64,000 bases of DNA from Bacteroidia bacterium (GTDB taxonomy: Bacteria; Bacteroidota; Bacteroidia; Flavobacteriales; Flavobacteriaceae), in assembly GCA_030432635.1 (NCBI GenBank), contig JAUIMB010000008.1:1-64000 (forward strand), read 5' to 3'. Below, one piece after another: positions 1 to 10,830 of this stretch (position 1 is its first letter; each line of letters opens with the position of its first letter). A program made the translations under genes and the position numbers. A model generated the notes under the pieces. The model was not told the origin of the DNA. It saw only the letters and a list, made by a program, of their open reading frames with translations, and did no database searches.

Positions 1-1020
1 GGAAGTATCGATTTGGAAGCAAGTGACGACAATGGTAGCAGTTGGACCTCAGTTTGGAACAGTACAGGGAACCAAGGAAATGTTTGGTTGTCGGCAAATG
101 TGGATCTTTCCTCATATGTTGGTGGAAGTGTGCAGTTGCGCTTTAACAGAATAACAGGAAGCACATGGCAAGCCGATATTGCACTAGACAACATCAACCT
201 ATCGGAAGGAGGAAGTACAGGTGGAAACGGTTGTTCGGGAGGCATCACGGCTTATCCTTACACTGAAGGGTTCGAGAACACTCTAGGCGCTTGGTCGCAA
301 TCAAGTGCTGACGATATCGATTGGACGGTTGATGCCAATGGCACGCCTTCGAGCAATACAGGGCCAGCAAGTGCATCGCAAGGGTCCTACTATGTTTATG
401 TTGAAGCCTCAGGTGATGGGACAGGCTATCCAAACAAGCAGGCCATATTGAATTCACCATGCTTCGACTTAAGCGCACAAACTTCAGCTACCTTTAGTTT
501 TGCTTACCATCAATTTGGTGCTAGTGATATGGGAACTTTAGGTTTAGAAGCGAGTGATGATGATGGAGCAAGTTGGACTAGTGTCTGGAGTAGTTCTGGA
601 AATCTAGGTAACTCTTGGCAATCGGCAAACGTTAATCTCACAGCCTACACTGGTGGAAGTGTGCAGCTGCGATTCAATAGAGTAACAGGAGCGACTTGGC
701 AGGCTGATATAGCCATTGACAATATTAATTTATCGACAGGAACTTCAAAAGATAATACAGCGCGACCTTCCGAGGAATCGGTTGAAGCTGAGATCAAGGA
801 TATTTCAATCTATCCGAATCCAACTAAAGGAGATATATTGAATGTTAGGTCAACATATACAACTATTTCCTATGAAATATATAATTCAGTAGGACAGCTG
901 GTCGGGAAAGGTCAAGTGAAAAATGATGTCATTAATATTCAGAATCTTAATGCGGCAATCTATCAAATTCGATTTAGTTCTGAAGGTGATACAATCACCA
1001 AGCGTTTTGTTAAGCAGTAA
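1..1020 (+). CDS. T9SS-secreted protein with MAM-like repeats (5' truncated by window)
   Basis: The reading frame is open to the left edge, so only the C-terminal ~339 residues are present. They hold the end of one and the whole of a second MAM-like/jelly-roll module, each with the pattern LEASDD-G-SW, then SVQLRFNR, then WQADIA-DNINLS. Last comes a T9SS type A sorting domain (from SIYPNPTKGD to ITKRFVKQ, about the last 75 residues). Such proteins cross the outer membrane by the type IX system and are anchored or released. The modules resemble those in the next two genes, so the missing N-terminus may carry a hydrolase domain, but this is inference. A strong terminator follows. Confidence 0.85.
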   Translation, partial: GSIDLEASDDNGSSWTSVWNSTGNQGNVWLSANVDLSSYVGGSVQLRFNRITGSTWQADIALDNINLSEGGSTGGNGCSGGITAYPYTEGFENTLGAWSQSSADDIDWTVDANGTPSSNTGPASASQGSYYVYVEASGDGTGYPNKQAILNSPCFDLSAQTSATFSFAYHQFGASDMGTLGLEASDDDGASWTSVWSSSGNLGNSWQSANVNLTAYTGGSVQLRFNRVTGATWQADIAIDNINLSTGTSKDNTARPSEESVEAEIKDISIYPNPTKGDILNVRSTYTTISYEIYNSVGQLVGKGQVKNDVINIQNLNAAIYQIRFSSEGDTITKRFVKQ

Positions 1021-1040
1021 TTATACACTGTTATTACTAA

Positions 1041-1077
1041 AAAAAGTCCGAGACTATTATAGTTTCGGACTTTTTTT
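1041..1077 (+). terminator. Rho-independent terminator
   Basis: An 11-bp stem AGTCCGAGACT / AGTTTCGGACT (one G-U pair) is flanked by an A-run and followed by seven T, 20 bp after the stop codon of the T9SS protein. Confidence 0.9.
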
Positions 1078-1297
1078 ATAAAAAACGCTTAAAGTAAGTC
1101 GTATATAGAAATTAAGTATAATTACAATAACTTTTTTAAGTTATTGATAATCAATAATATAAATGTTTTTGTAATATTTTATCTTAAAAAATAATGCGTT
1201 TCATCGATATTTTTTGCATTTTATGGATAAAATTAAATTGAAAATGATATATTAGCAGCCAAATAATCGACATAAACTTTTTAATCCCCAAATTAAA

Positions 1298-4200
1298 ATG
1301 AAAAAAATTACCTTAACCTTGTCCGCTTTTTTTGTGCTTTTATGTAATGTATATGCTCAAAATCCAGAAAAGGAAAAAGCCGAAAAATATCTAACCTCAA
1401 AAGGCGAAATCACCTTTACTTTTCAAATTGAAAGAGACAGTGATCTTGAAAGATTAACACATGATATGTCTTTGGTCAATTATGATCCTGCAACAAAAAC
1501 TGTCAAAGCCTGGGCCAACACAGCTCAATTTAGACGTTTTGAGGACATGAATATCGCTTACAAAGTCTCCAAAGGAGAGAATGAAGTCGATGAATCCCTT
1601 ATTTATGATGTACGACCGTTGGCTAGTCGATCTGCCGCGTCAACACTATCATTTCCATTGAGTTCATATCCAACCTATGCAGAATATGCACAGCAGATGC
1701 AAGACTTTGAAGATGATTATCCGAACTTGGTGGAAAAGGTAAGTATCGGAACTACGGGTCAAGGCGATAAAGAATTATTATTCGTTAGAATTTCTGACAA
1801 TATTGGTACTGATGAACAAGAGCCAAAGTTGATGTTTACCTCTTCTATGCATGGTGACGAAATTGCTGGATACCCAATGATGTTGTCTTTAATTAATTAC
1901 ATCTTAACGGTATATAGTACACCTACTCATCCAGATTTCCCAAGAGTACAGAACCTTGTTGAAAACACAGAACTTTGGATTAATCCAAATGCAAATCCAG
2001 ATGGAACCTATCATAATAGTGCAAACAACACCTCTGTTGCGCAAGCAAGACGAGGCAACGGAAATAATGTAGACCTTAATAGAAATTATCCTGATAATGT
2101 TGCTGGAGATCATTATGATGGCAATCCTTATCAAGCAGAAACATTAGCATTCATGGCCTTGGCAGATGCTCACGATTTTGTGATTTCAGCCAATTTCCAT
2201 GGAGGAACAGAGTTGGTTAACTATCCATTTGATAATGCCTACGCTGCGCAGTATATACACCCTGATAATGATTGGTTTGAACATGTTGGTGTTGAGTATG
2301 CAACACATTGTCAAGCTGATGCCAATGCAGGAACAACTTCAACACCTCCATATAATAATAAATCTTCGTATATGACCGATGATGAGGATTGGGATGAAAG
2401 TTCAGGTAATCAAGCATGGCATAATAACTATGCCTTAAGTCCTGGAGTTACCCATGGTGCCGAATGGTATCGTGTGTTTGGTGGTCGTCAGGACTACATG
2501 AACTATTATCAACACTGTAAAGAGGTTACTATTGAACTATCGGATCAAAAGATTCTTCAAGAAAGTTTACTTGATGATTATTGGTATTACAATAGAGATG
2601 CTTTATTAGATTATCTAACTCAAGGAACCTATGGTTTTAGAGGTTTGGTGCTAGATGCCAGCACAAACAATCCTATTGAAGATGTTAAGGTTACTGTCGT
2701 TGGTCACGATGATTTTGGTTCTGAAGTCTATACAGACAATCATGGCGCTTATTATAGACCAATTAAAGGCGGAAACTATACCTTACAGTTTGAAGCACCT
2801 TGCTACCAAACTTTCACAGCTCCTAGCCAAAGTATCTCTGATGGAAGCACAGTTGTGTTAAGCAATGTTCAACTAATACAAGCTGCGACGGTTCCAACAG
2901 GTTTGACAGCTACCAATGTGAGTACCACTTCAGCTACTTTAAGTTGGGATGATATAGCGGGAATGACATTTGGGCTGCGCTATCGAGAGGTCGGTGCACC
3001 TTCATGGACAACAGTGACCGTGTCTGAAGCAACTTATGACTTGACAGGTCTCACAGCATTAACACAATATGAATTTCAAGTTAGAAGCGATTGTGGTAGT
3101 TTTAGTTCGGCATACAGTAGCTCAGAGTTATTTACAACAACAGATGTGGTTCCATGTACAGGCCCAGTGATTTCGTCTTTTCCATATTTAGAGACCTTTG
3201 ATACTGATTTGGGAGATTGGACACAGGCTTCGGGTGATGATGGAAATTGGTCTTTGGATGCAAATGGAACACAATCTGCTGACACTGGACCTTCAGATGA
3301 CATAACAGGTAATGGAAACTACCTTTACACTGAAGCTTCGACCAATGGTCTGGGTTCTAATGCAACGGTGATTTTAACTAGCCCATGCTATTTGCTGTCA
3401 GGTCTTACTGAAGCCTACTTCTCCTTTTACTATCATATGTATGGTACTGATGTTGGAACATTGACTCTAGAAATAACATCAGATGATGGCAACAACTGGT
3501 TGAACATTTTTTCAGCGACAGGTGATATTGGCAACCAATGGAATGTTGAAAACATTGATTTAAGTAGTTATTTGGGACAAACCGTAAAATTTAGATTTAT
3601 TGGTACAACAGGAAATGGTTGGAGTAGCGATATTGCCATTGATCATATTGGAATAGGAGCAGCACCTCCTGTAACGTATTGTGCCTCTGTTGGTACAACC
3701 CAATATGAGACTGGTGTGACAAGAGTGATTTTTGGATCTATTGATAACGCAGATGGTCCTACTAAAGATGTAGGATATGAGGATTTTACAAATATAAGCA
3801 CAGATTTGACGCAAGGCACGACGGTAAATCTTACCGTTCATGTCAATACCGATGGGAATTACAGTGCTCATGCCTTTGCTTGGATTGATTGGAATAAAGA
3901 TGGAGACTTTGAGGATTCTGGTGAAGAATATGACCTAGGTGATATCACCAATGTGTCAAATGGAGCCTTGGCTACCTTGCCGATTACCATTCCTGAGAGT
4001 ATGGATTTTGGTAGCACAAGAATGCGGGTGTCTGCAAGATACAACACCAACCCTACATCCTGTCTAACCAATTTTGATGGAGAGGTTGAAGATTATACTG
4101 TAAATGTCAAGTTTGATGGATTGTTGTATACAGGAGGTACTTGGGATCCAAGCGCACCTAGTGGTACTACAACTGCTGATAATGTATTGATTTTAGATGG

Positions 4201-5704
4201 TACATATAATCCTTCCATCGATATAAGCATCAACGACTTAACGGTGAATGAAGGTGCCACAATTGATATCAATCCAGCAAATAATTTAATCGTTGGAGGC
4301 GATATTGAAGTTTTAAATACTGGAAGCCTAATCTTAAATTCTAGTTCACAACAGTTTTCAAGTTTATTGGTTGATGGAAACGTAACTGGAAATGTCAAGT
4401 ATAGTAGACATGTCACATCAAATGCAGGAGGAAATGATATCATTACGCCTCCAGTTAGTGGTGAAGCGTTTACGAGTTTCATTAGTAATAATTCCAATGT
4501 GTTCTCTAATGCCACACAAACATTATATCTCTTTGGTCCTTTCGAAAAACCACTAAATGATTATGGATTGTATGCCAATACTGAATCCGCAACACTCGAT
4601 GCTGGAAAAGGATATCGCGCTGCGTCAACTGATGATGGTAACTTTACTTTTGAAGGTGTGGTAACAACAGGATCATTGAATGTGCCAATTGAAAAGACTG
4701 GAGTTGATTTTGCCAAGTGGAACATGATAGGTAACCCATATACATCATACATTAAACTGGAAGATTTCTTAATCGCAAATCTAAATGAGCTAGATGCCCA
4801 AAGTGTTGCAGTGTATGGTTATGATGGAGATGATACCGATGGAAGTGTTTGGACCATATGGAATATGGCGTATTCAGACAATAATCCAGGAAGTGTAATT
4901 GCGCCAGGTCAAGGATTCTTTGTCTCATCAAAAGATGGTGGGTCAACGGTAGCCTTTACACCTTCAATGCGTGCTACTGGAACGACAGACGATTTTATGT
5001 CTGGTAGAAATTCAGGCTTATCGCACTTTGTGATAACCATGACTTCCGCAGACAAAATCCACAATACGGATATTTACTTCAAGGATAATGCAACTTTAGG
5101 TTTGGATATTGGTTATGATGCTGAACTTTTCGAAGAGGAAGAGCCTTCTCCGTATTCAATTTATTCAGAATTAACCGATAACGGTCAGGATTTAAATATG
5201 GCCATTCAAAGTATTGGATATAATGATGTCAATGGGTCTACGTTGATACCAATTGGAATTAACCTTTTACAAGGCCAACAGGTGAGTATTGGTTTGAATA
5301 CATCAAGTTCTGAATACAATATCTATTTCGAAGACACATTAACCAATACTATAACATTGCTTAATAATTCTGAATATGTATTTACTGCAAATTCCGATTT
5401 AACAGGTACAGGACGCTTTTACTTAAGGTTTGAATCAGAAACATTATCGGTTTCAAATTCTAGTCTTAACGATATTAAGGTCTACACCAATCCTGAATTA
5501 AAGCAAATTATGGTCGAAGGCCAATTAATAGAAAATACAGCCTTTACTTTATATGATATCCAAGGAAGGGAAATTGTAAAAACAGAATTAGACGCTACTA
5601 ATACCATACATGTGATCGATGCTTCAAAATTCACTAACGGTGTGTATTTAGTCCAACTTACTGATGGCTCTGGAGCGCTAAGTAAAAAGCTAATTATAAG
5701 ATAA
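1298..5704 (+). CDS. T9SS-secreted M14 zinc carboxypeptidase, multidomain
   Basis: A 1468-residue secreted metallocarboxypeptidase. The signal peptide covers residues 1-21 (ends VYAQ). A propeptide-like region is followed by the M14 domain at about 118-440, with zinc ligands H185 and E188 (MHGDE), H301 (NFHGG) and catalytic E413 (TIELSD). After this come a carboxypeptidase regulatory-like beta domain (about 448-526), fibronectin type III (531-615), a MAM-like domain (631-786), a GEVED domain ending near 935 (GEVEDYTVNVK), a long beta-rich region, and a T9SS sorting domain over about the last 75 residues. It probably degrades extracellular protein or peptide at the cell surface. From FN3 to the end it is paralogous to the next gene. 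No start other than ATG 1298 fits the signal peptide. Confidence 0.93.
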   Translation: MKKITLTLSAFFVLLCNVYAQNPEKEKAEKYLTSKGEITFTFQIERDSDLERLTHDMSLVNYDPATKTVKAWANTAQFRRFEDMNIAYKVSKGENEVDESLIYDVRPLASRSAASTLSFPLSSYPTYAEYAQQMQDFEDDYPNLVEKVSIGTTGQGDKELLFVRISDNIGTDEQEPKLMFTSSMHGDEIAGYPMMLSLINYILTVYSTPTHPDFPRVQNLVENTELWINPNANPDGTYHNSANNTSVAQARRGNGNNVDLNRNYPDNVAGDHYDGNPYQAETLAFMALADAHDFVISANFHGGTELVNYPFDNAYAAQYIHPDNDWFEHVGVEYATHCQADANAGTTSTPPYNNKSSYMTDDEDWDESSGNQAWHNNYALSPGVTHGAEWYRVFGGRQDYMNYYQHCKEVTIELSDQKILQESLLDDYWYYNRDALLDYLTQGTYGFRGLVLDASTNNPIEDVKVTVVGHDDFGSEVYTDNHGAYYRPIKGGNYTLQFEAPCYQTFTAPSQSISDGSTVVLSNVQLIQAATVPTGLTATNVSTTSATLSWDDIAGMTFGLRYREVGAPSWTTVTVSEATYDLTGLTALTQYEFQVRSDCGSFSSAYSSSELFTTTDVVPCTGPVISSFPYLETFDTDLGDWTQASGDDGNWSLDANGTQSADTGPSDDITGNGNYLYTEASTNGLGSNATVILTSPCYLLSGLTEAYFSFYYHMYGTDVGTLTLEITSDDGNNWLNIFSATGDIGNQWNVENIDLSSYLGQTVKFRFIGTTGNGWSSDIAIDHIGIGAAPPVTYCASVGTTQYETGVTRVIFGSIDNADGPTKDVGYEDFTNISTDLTQGTTVNLTVHVNTDGNYSAHAFAWIDWNKDGDFEDSGEEYDLGDITNVSNGALATLPITIPESMDFGSTRMRVSARYNTNPTSCLTNFDGEVEDYTVNVKFDGLLYTGGTWDPSAPSGTTTADNVLILDGTYNPSIDISINDLTVNEGATIDINPANNLIVGGDIEVLNTGSLILNSSSQQFSSLLVDGNVTGNVKYSRHVTSNAGGNDIITPPVSGEAFTSFISNNSNVFSNATQTLYLFGPFEKPLNDYGLYANTESATLDAGKGYRAASTDDGNFTFEGVVTTGSLNVPIEKTGVDFAKWNMIGNPYTSYIKLEDFLIANLNELDAQSVAVYGYDGDDTDGSVWTIWNMAYSDNNPGSVIAPGQGFFVSSKDGGSTVAFTPSMRATGTTDDFMSGRNSGLSHFVITMTSADKIHNTDIYFKDNATLGLDIGYDAELFEEEEPSPYSIYSELTDNGQDLNMAIQSIGYNDVNGSTLIPIGINLLQGQQVSIGLNTSSSEYNIYFEDTLTNTITLLNNSEYVFTANSDLTGTGRFYLRFESETLSVSNSSLNDIKVYTNPELKQIMVEGQLIENTAFTLYDIQGREIVKTELDATNTIHVIDASKFTNGVYLVQLTDGSGALSKKLIIR

Positions 5705-5725
5705 GCTTCAATCGATTATTCTTAT

Positions 5726-5757
5726 GAGCCCAGGTATTCATCTGGGCTCTTCTTATT
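5726..5757 (+). terminator. Rho-independent terminator
   Basis: Perfect 8-bp stem GAGCCCAG / CTGGGCTC with an 8-nt loop and a T-rich tail, 22 bp after the M14 peptidase stop. Confidence 0.8.
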
Positions 5758-5867
5758 TTAGGCCCTAAAATGGTATATCTTCAATGTTGTTTGGTCTAAA
5801 TAAGTCCTTGTTTCTTTGCGAAAACACGTATATTCAGTATTTTAGCGAATAAATTACTCCCCTAAAT

Positions 5868-8800
5868 ATGAAATTAAAACTAGCATTACTCATCGGCTTG
5901 ATGAGTGCCAATTTTGCAATGTCACAAAGTAAGACACTTTGGCAAAAACAAACCATTGACAACACATTCAGAGTAAAATCGAGTAAGCAACATTTACCAA
6001 CGTCTCATGGGTATTCCTTGAATATGGAAGCTATGGGACAAACACTTACAAATGTTCCTATGCGTAGTAGTCGCACGACTTCTAACGTGGTTTTATCTTT
6101 TCCTAATGCCAATGGCGAATTAGAACGTTACAGAATTTATGAAGCGTCAAACATGACTCCTGAATTAGCCGAAAGATACCCAGGCATTAAATCTTACGCA
6201 GGACAAGGAATCGATGACCCTTCAGCGATTATTCGATTTAGCGTGTCCCATCTTGGATTCCAAAGTATGAGACTTTCAGGTAATGAACCGGCAACTTTCA
6301 TTGAAGCATTAACAGAAAATGCCAACACATATGTGGTGTTTTCAAGAGATCAAAGGATTAATAGTAATGATGATTTCGAATGTTCAGTATCTGAAAGCTT
6401 GAATCAAACCATGCAATCCGATAGTGATATGGCATTACGTAATGCTGACGATGGTATTTTAAGAACATATCGTTTGGCGGTATCTGCAACGGGTGAATAT
6501 ACAAATTACCATGGAGGTACAAAGGCAGACGCATTGGCTGCGATTAATCAAACTATGACAAGAGTCAATGGGATCTTTGAAGTGGATTTCAATGTGCATA
6601 TGAACTTAATTGCAAATACTGATGATGTGATTTACACCAATTCTGGTACAGATCCTTATGGAAACACAACAGGTGGATACAATACTCAACTTCAAAATAC
6701 ACTTACAAGTGTCATTGGTGAAGCCAATTATGACATAGGTCACTTATTCGCTAATCTCCAAAATAATGGTAACGCAGGTTGTATCGGTTGTGTATGCGTC
6801 AATAATCAAAAAGGAAGCGGGTGGACTTCAGCTACAGTTCCTGAAGGGGATTTTTTTGATGTCGATTATGTTGCTCATGAGATGGGACACCAATTTGGAG
6901 CCAATCATACATGGACACATGGAGGAAATGAAGGAACCAATGTACAGGTTGAGCCTGGTAGTGGGACAACTATTATGAGTTATGCCGGAATTACAGGTGC
7001 AACAGATGTTGAAAATAATGTAACACCAAATTTCCATGCAGTTTCAATTGAACAAGTAACCGATTATATCAAGAGCACAAGCTGTGCAACAGAAACCGTT
7101 ACAGGTAATGCTGTGCCAGCGGTGAATGCTGGAGCAGATTATACGATTCCGAGAGGTACAGCATTTGAATTAAATGGATCAGCTACAGATGCTGATACCC
7201 CTTCTAACCAATTGTCCTATGTATGGGAACAAATGGATGAAAACAATGCATCTTCAACATATCCAAGCACTACGGCAACAACAGGTGTTGCATTTAGATG
7301 TTATGAACCAACATCTGAAACCAATCGCTATTTTCCAAGACTCGAGACTATAAAAACAGGAGCAACTTCATGGCAATGGGAAGCGGTACCCAATGTAGCT
7401 AGAACCCTTAACTTCAGATTGACTGTTCGAGACAATGTTGCTGGAGGTGGTACCAATAATAGTGATGATTTAGTGGTTACCGTCAATGGAACAGCAGGAC
7501 CGTTTGTAGTCAATTCACCAAACACCAATGTAACCTGGAATGCCAGCTCCTTTCAAACCGTTACCTGGAATGTTGCAGGAACAACAGGAAATGGCGTCAA
7601 TGCGGCCAATGTCGATATTTTCTTATCAACCGATGGTGGTGATACCTACCCTATTACTTTGGCTTCCGGTGTGCCAAATGATGGATCTCATGATATTGTG
7701 GTTCCAAATAATCAAGGTACACAAAACAGAGTTATGGTTAAAGGATCAAATCATATCTTTTTAGATATTTCCGATACCGATTTTACAATTGATGCACCAC
7801 TGCCATGTACTGCAACAGTGCCAACTAGTTTTACGGCTTCGAATGTTGGAGCTACATTGGCAACTTTAACTTGGGACAATATTACAAATGTGGTCTTTGA
7901 CATACAATATAGAGAGGTGGGTTCTGGAACATGGTTAGATGCCTCAACCAGTAATACAACTATTGATTTGACTGGGTTAACTCCTGAAACAAACTATGAA
8001 GCAAGGATAAGAAGCCGATGCCCAGATACGTCTACGTCTGCATATTCATCAATTATTACGTTTACAACAGCAGTTTTGCCACCTTGTACAGGAACTCAAA
8101 TCACTGCGTTTCCATATTTAGAAACGTTTGATACTAATTTGGGAGATTGGACACAGGCTTCGGGTGATGATGGTGATTGGGTTTTAGATGCTGGAGGAAC
8201 ACCTTCAGGTAATACGGGACCTTCAGATGATATTACAGGTTCTGGAAATTATCTGTTTCTTGAAGCCTCCAACAATGGTTCTACTGGTGAAATAGGAGCC
8301 AATGCGACAGCTATACTAGAGTCTCCTTGTTTTGATCTTTCCGGACTTACAGAGGCGTATTTTACATTTTACTACCACTCTTATGGAGCTGATGCAGGAA
8401 CCATAGAAGTGGAAATCACTAACGATGATGGAAGCAATTGGATATCAATATTTTCGAATACAGGAGATTTAGGCAATGTGTGGAACAGCCAAAGTATTGA
8501 TTTGGTATCGTATTTAAATCAAAATGTAAAGATTCGTATCACAGGAACTACAGGAGATGGATTTGCAAGTGATTTAGCTATAGACCATATAGGAATAGGT
8601 GGACCACCACCTGTAACGTATTGTGATTCATCTGGAAACACACAGTTTGAAACTGGAGTGACTCGAGTTGTTTTTGGATCTATAGATAACGTCGATGGCT
8701 CACCTAAAGATGTAGGCTATGAAGATTTTACGTCCATAAGTACAGATGTACTTCAAGGATCAACTGTAGACCTTACGGTTCAAGTAGATACTGATGGAAA

Positions 8801-10643
8801 TTACACGGTTCATGCCTTTGTTTGGATCGATTGGAACCAAAATGGAGATTTTACCGACAGCGGTGAGGAGTATGACCTCGGAAGTATTAACAACGTATCC
8901 AACGGAGCGCTTAATACATTGCCAATTACAATTCCCGAGAGTTTTAATTTTGGAAACACACGCATGCGTGTGTCGGCTCAATACGATGAAGACCCAACTG
9001 CCTGCCTCACTGATTTTGATGGAGAGGTTGAAGATTACACTGTAAATGTGAAATATAACGGATTATTGTTTTCTGGAGGCACTTGGGATCCAAGTGCTCC
9101 TGATGGTTCAACTACTGCTGATAATGTGTTAATTCTAGACGGTACTTATACGCCAAGTATAGACATTAGTATCAATGATTTGACGGTTAATACCGATGCA
9201 ACTGTAAGTATTAACCCAACAAATAATATTACCGTTGGAGGAGATATTGAGGTTTTGAGTAATGGAGAATTGATACTGAATTCAACCTCTACTGAGTTCT
9301 CAAGTCTTTTGGTAGATGGTTCAGTTACAGGAGACGTTAAGTATAATCGTCATGTCACTTCTAATGCTGGAGGTAACGATTTGATTGCTCCTCCTGTAAG
9401 TGGCGAAGCATTCACTAGTTTTATTACGAATAACTCTAATATTTTTGCAAATGCTGGTGAAACGTTATACCTATTCGGTCCATTTGAAAAACCGGTTAAT
9501 GACTACCAGTTATTTACCAATGTAGAAGCTGTAAATCTTGAGGCTGGAACTGGCTATCGTGCTGCATCTACAGATGATGGCACATTTACTTTTACAGGTT
9601 CAGTTACGAACTCAACCTTAAATGTACCAATTGTGAAGACAGGTACCGAGTATGCCAAATGGAACCTTGTTGGAAACCCTTATACAACCTATATCAGTTT
9701 GGAAGATTTTCTGCTGGCAAACCTTAATGAGTTGGATCCAAATACCGTTGCTGTTTACGGCTATGATGCAGATATCTCTGTAGGAACGGAATGGACCATC
9801 TGGAACATGGCTTATTCCGACAACAATCCTGGAGCATTAATCGCACCAGGGCAAGGGTTCTTTGTGTCGTCAAAAGATGGTGGCTCAAACGTGGTTTTTA
9901 ACCCATCGATGCGATCTACGGGTACTTCAGATGATTTTATTGCTGGAAGAAATGCAAGTCTAGCGCATTTTGTGATTAACATGTCAAAGCCAGACCGAAC
10001 TTACAATACAGATATTTATTTTAAAGATGATGCCACTCTAGGTCTCAATATTGGTTATGATGCCGAACTGTTTGAAGAGGAGCCTTCATCCTTCTCTATT
10101 TATACAGAACTCACAGAAGCAGAACAACAGCTAAACATGGCGATTCAAACTATTGGATACAATGATGTTAATGGTACCACGGTAATTCCTGTAGGAATAA
10201 ATCTCTTACAAGGTCAGCAAGTGACCATAAGCATGGAAACTCTAAACGAGGAATATGATGTGTACTTTGAAGACACCTTAACAAATACAATTACCTTATT
10301 AAACGATGCTGATTACAATCTCACGGCAGATTCAGATTTATTGGGAACAGGTCGGTTCTATTTAAGATTTGAAGCAGAAACATTGTCAACCGAAACGACA
10401 AACCTTGATTCGATTTTGGTCTATAATGATGCAAAACAAGAGCAAATTGTTGTCCGAGGACAGTTATTGGAAGACACATCTTTGGTGTTATATGATATCC
10501 AAGGTAGGGAAATTATTCGCACAACATTGGATATGGGTAGCCATAACAATACCATTAGTACAACTAGCTTTTCCAACGGCGTGTACTTGGTACAGCTTAG
10601 GAATGACTCTACTTCAATAAGCAAGAAACTGATTATTGAATAG
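5868..10643 (+). CDS. T9SS-secreted metzincin (reprolysin-like) metallopeptidase, multidomain
   Basis: A 1591-residue secreted peptidase. Signal peptide 1-20 (ends AMSQ), prodomain to about 199, then a metzincin catalytic domain (about 199-410). It has the full zinc motif HExxHxxGxxH at H337, E338, H341 and H347 and a Met-turn at M370 (TIMSYAG), as in M12B-like (reprolysin-type) bacterial enzymes. A cadherin/PKD-like domain follows (from VNAGADYTIP), then FN3 (from about 651), MAM-like (from about 752), GEVED (ending about 1055), a beta-rich region and a T9SS sorting domain (last ~75 residues). The shared tail with the preceding M14 enzyme suggests duplication and swapping of the catalytic head. 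Likely extracellular protein degradation. Confidence 0.93.
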   Translation: MKLKLALLIGLMSANFAMSQSKTLWQKQTIDNTFRVKSSKQHLPTSHGYSLNMEAMGQTLTNVPMRSSRTTSNVVLSFPNANGELERYRIYEASNMTPELAERYPGIKSYAGQGIDDPSAIIRFSVSHLGFQSMRLSGNEPATFIEALTENANTYVVFSRDQRINSNDDFECSVSESLNQTMQSDSDMALRNADDGILRTYRLAVSATGEYTNYHGGTKADALAAINQTMTRVNGIFEVDFNVHMNLIANTDDVIYTNSGTDPYGNTTGGYNTQLQNTLTSVIGEANYDIGHLFANLQNNGNAGCIGCVCVNNQKGSGWTSATVPEGDFFDVDYVAHEMGHQFGANHTWTHGGNEGTNVQVEPGSGTTIMSYAGITGATDVENNVTPNFHAVSIEQVTDYIKSTSCATETVTGNAVPAVNAGADYTIPRGTAFELNGSATDADTPSNQLSYVWEQMDENNASSTYPSTTATTGVAFRCYEPTSETNRYFPRLETIKTGATSWQWEAVPNVARTLNFRLTVRDNVAGGGTNNSDDLVVTVNGTAGPFVVNSPNTNVTWNASSFQTVTWNVAGTTGNGVNAANVDIFLSTDGGDTYPITLASGVPNDGSHDIVVPNNQGTQNRVMVKGSNHIFLDISDTDFTIDAPLPCTATVPTSFTASNVGATLATLTWDNITNVVFDIQYREVGSGTWLDASTSNTTIDLTGLTPETNYEARIRSRCPDTSTSAYSSIITFTTAVLPPCTGTQITAFPYLETFDTNLGDWTQASGDDGDWVLDAGGTPSGNTGPSDDITGSGNYLFLEASNNGSTGEIGANATAILESPCFDLSGLTEAYFTFYYHSYGADAGTIEVEITNDDGSNWISIFSNTGDLGNVWNSQSIDLVSYLNQNVKIRITGTTGDGFASDLAIDHIGIGGPPPVTYCDSSGNTQFETGVTRVVFGSIDNVDGSPKDVGYEDFTSISTDVLQGSTVDLTVQVDTDGNYTVHAFVWIDWNQNGDFTDSGEEYDLGSINNVSNGALNTLPITIPESFNFGNTRMRVSAQYDEDPTACLTDFDGEVEDYTVNVKYNGLLFSGGTWDPSAPDGSTTADNVLILDGTYTPSIDISINDLTVNTDATVSINPTNNITVGGDIEVLSNGELILNSTSTEFSSLLVDGSVTGDVKYNRHVTSNAGGNDLIAPPVSGEAFTSFITNNSNIFANAGETLYLFGPFEKPVNDYQLFTNVEAVNLEAGTGYRAASTDDGTFTFTGSVTNSTLNVPIVKTGTEYAKWNLVGNPYTTYISLEDFLLANLNELDPNTVAVYGYDADISVGTEWTIWNMAYSDNNPGALIAPGQGFFVSSKDGGSNVVFNPSMRSTGTSDDFIAGRNASLAHFVINMSKPDRTYNTDIYFKDDATLGLNIGYDAELFEEEPSSFSIYTELTEAEQQLNMAIQTIGYNDVNGTTVIPVGINLLQGQQVTISMETLNEEYDVYFEDTLTNTITLLNDADYNLTADSDLLGTGRFYLRFEAETLSTETTNLDSILVYNDAKQEQIVVRGQLLEDTSLVLYDIQGREIIRTTLDMGSHNNTISTTSFSNGVYLVQLRNDSTSISKKLIIE

Positions 10644-10664
10644 TTTGAAGTGTTTAATTCATAG

Positions 10665-10692
10665 AAAGCCTAGTGAAGACTAGGCTTTTTTT
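10665..10692 (+). terminator. Rho-independent terminator
   Basis: 10-bp stem AAAGCCTAGT / ACTAGGCTTT with a GAAG tetraloop and a run of T, 21 bp after the metzincin gene. Confidence 0.9.
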
Positions 10693-10744
10693 TGTTTGGG
10701 CAAATTTTTAGCATTACTAAAAACCAGGCTTTCACTACTCACTT

Positions 10745-10803
10745 CCTTCTTAGCTCATTGAGCTAAGAAGGCGAGTTCAAACATACTCCTGCGCTGAGCG
10801 CAG
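10745..10803. repeat. Two palindromes, REP-like intergenic element
   Basis: Positions 10745-10771 form a near-perfect hairpin (12-bp stem, CCTTCTTAGCTC / GAGCTAAGAAGG, 3-nt loop). Positions 10789-10803 form CTGCGCT-G-AGCGCAG, followed by TCGAG. The second resembles the short 'gcgcagtcga' palindromes scattered between genes in many Flavobacteriaceae (from memory, not searched). It lies between convergent genes, where it may also stop transcription from both sides. Confidence 0.6.
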
Positions 10804-10830
10804 TCGAGACGTTCAATCCTTTTTGCGACC

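Noticed and set aside
4093-4515. 140-residue reverse-strand reading frame
   Set aside because: Lies wholly inside the M14 peptidase gene, opposite a well-supported T9SS protein; no start context, motif or neighbour supports it.
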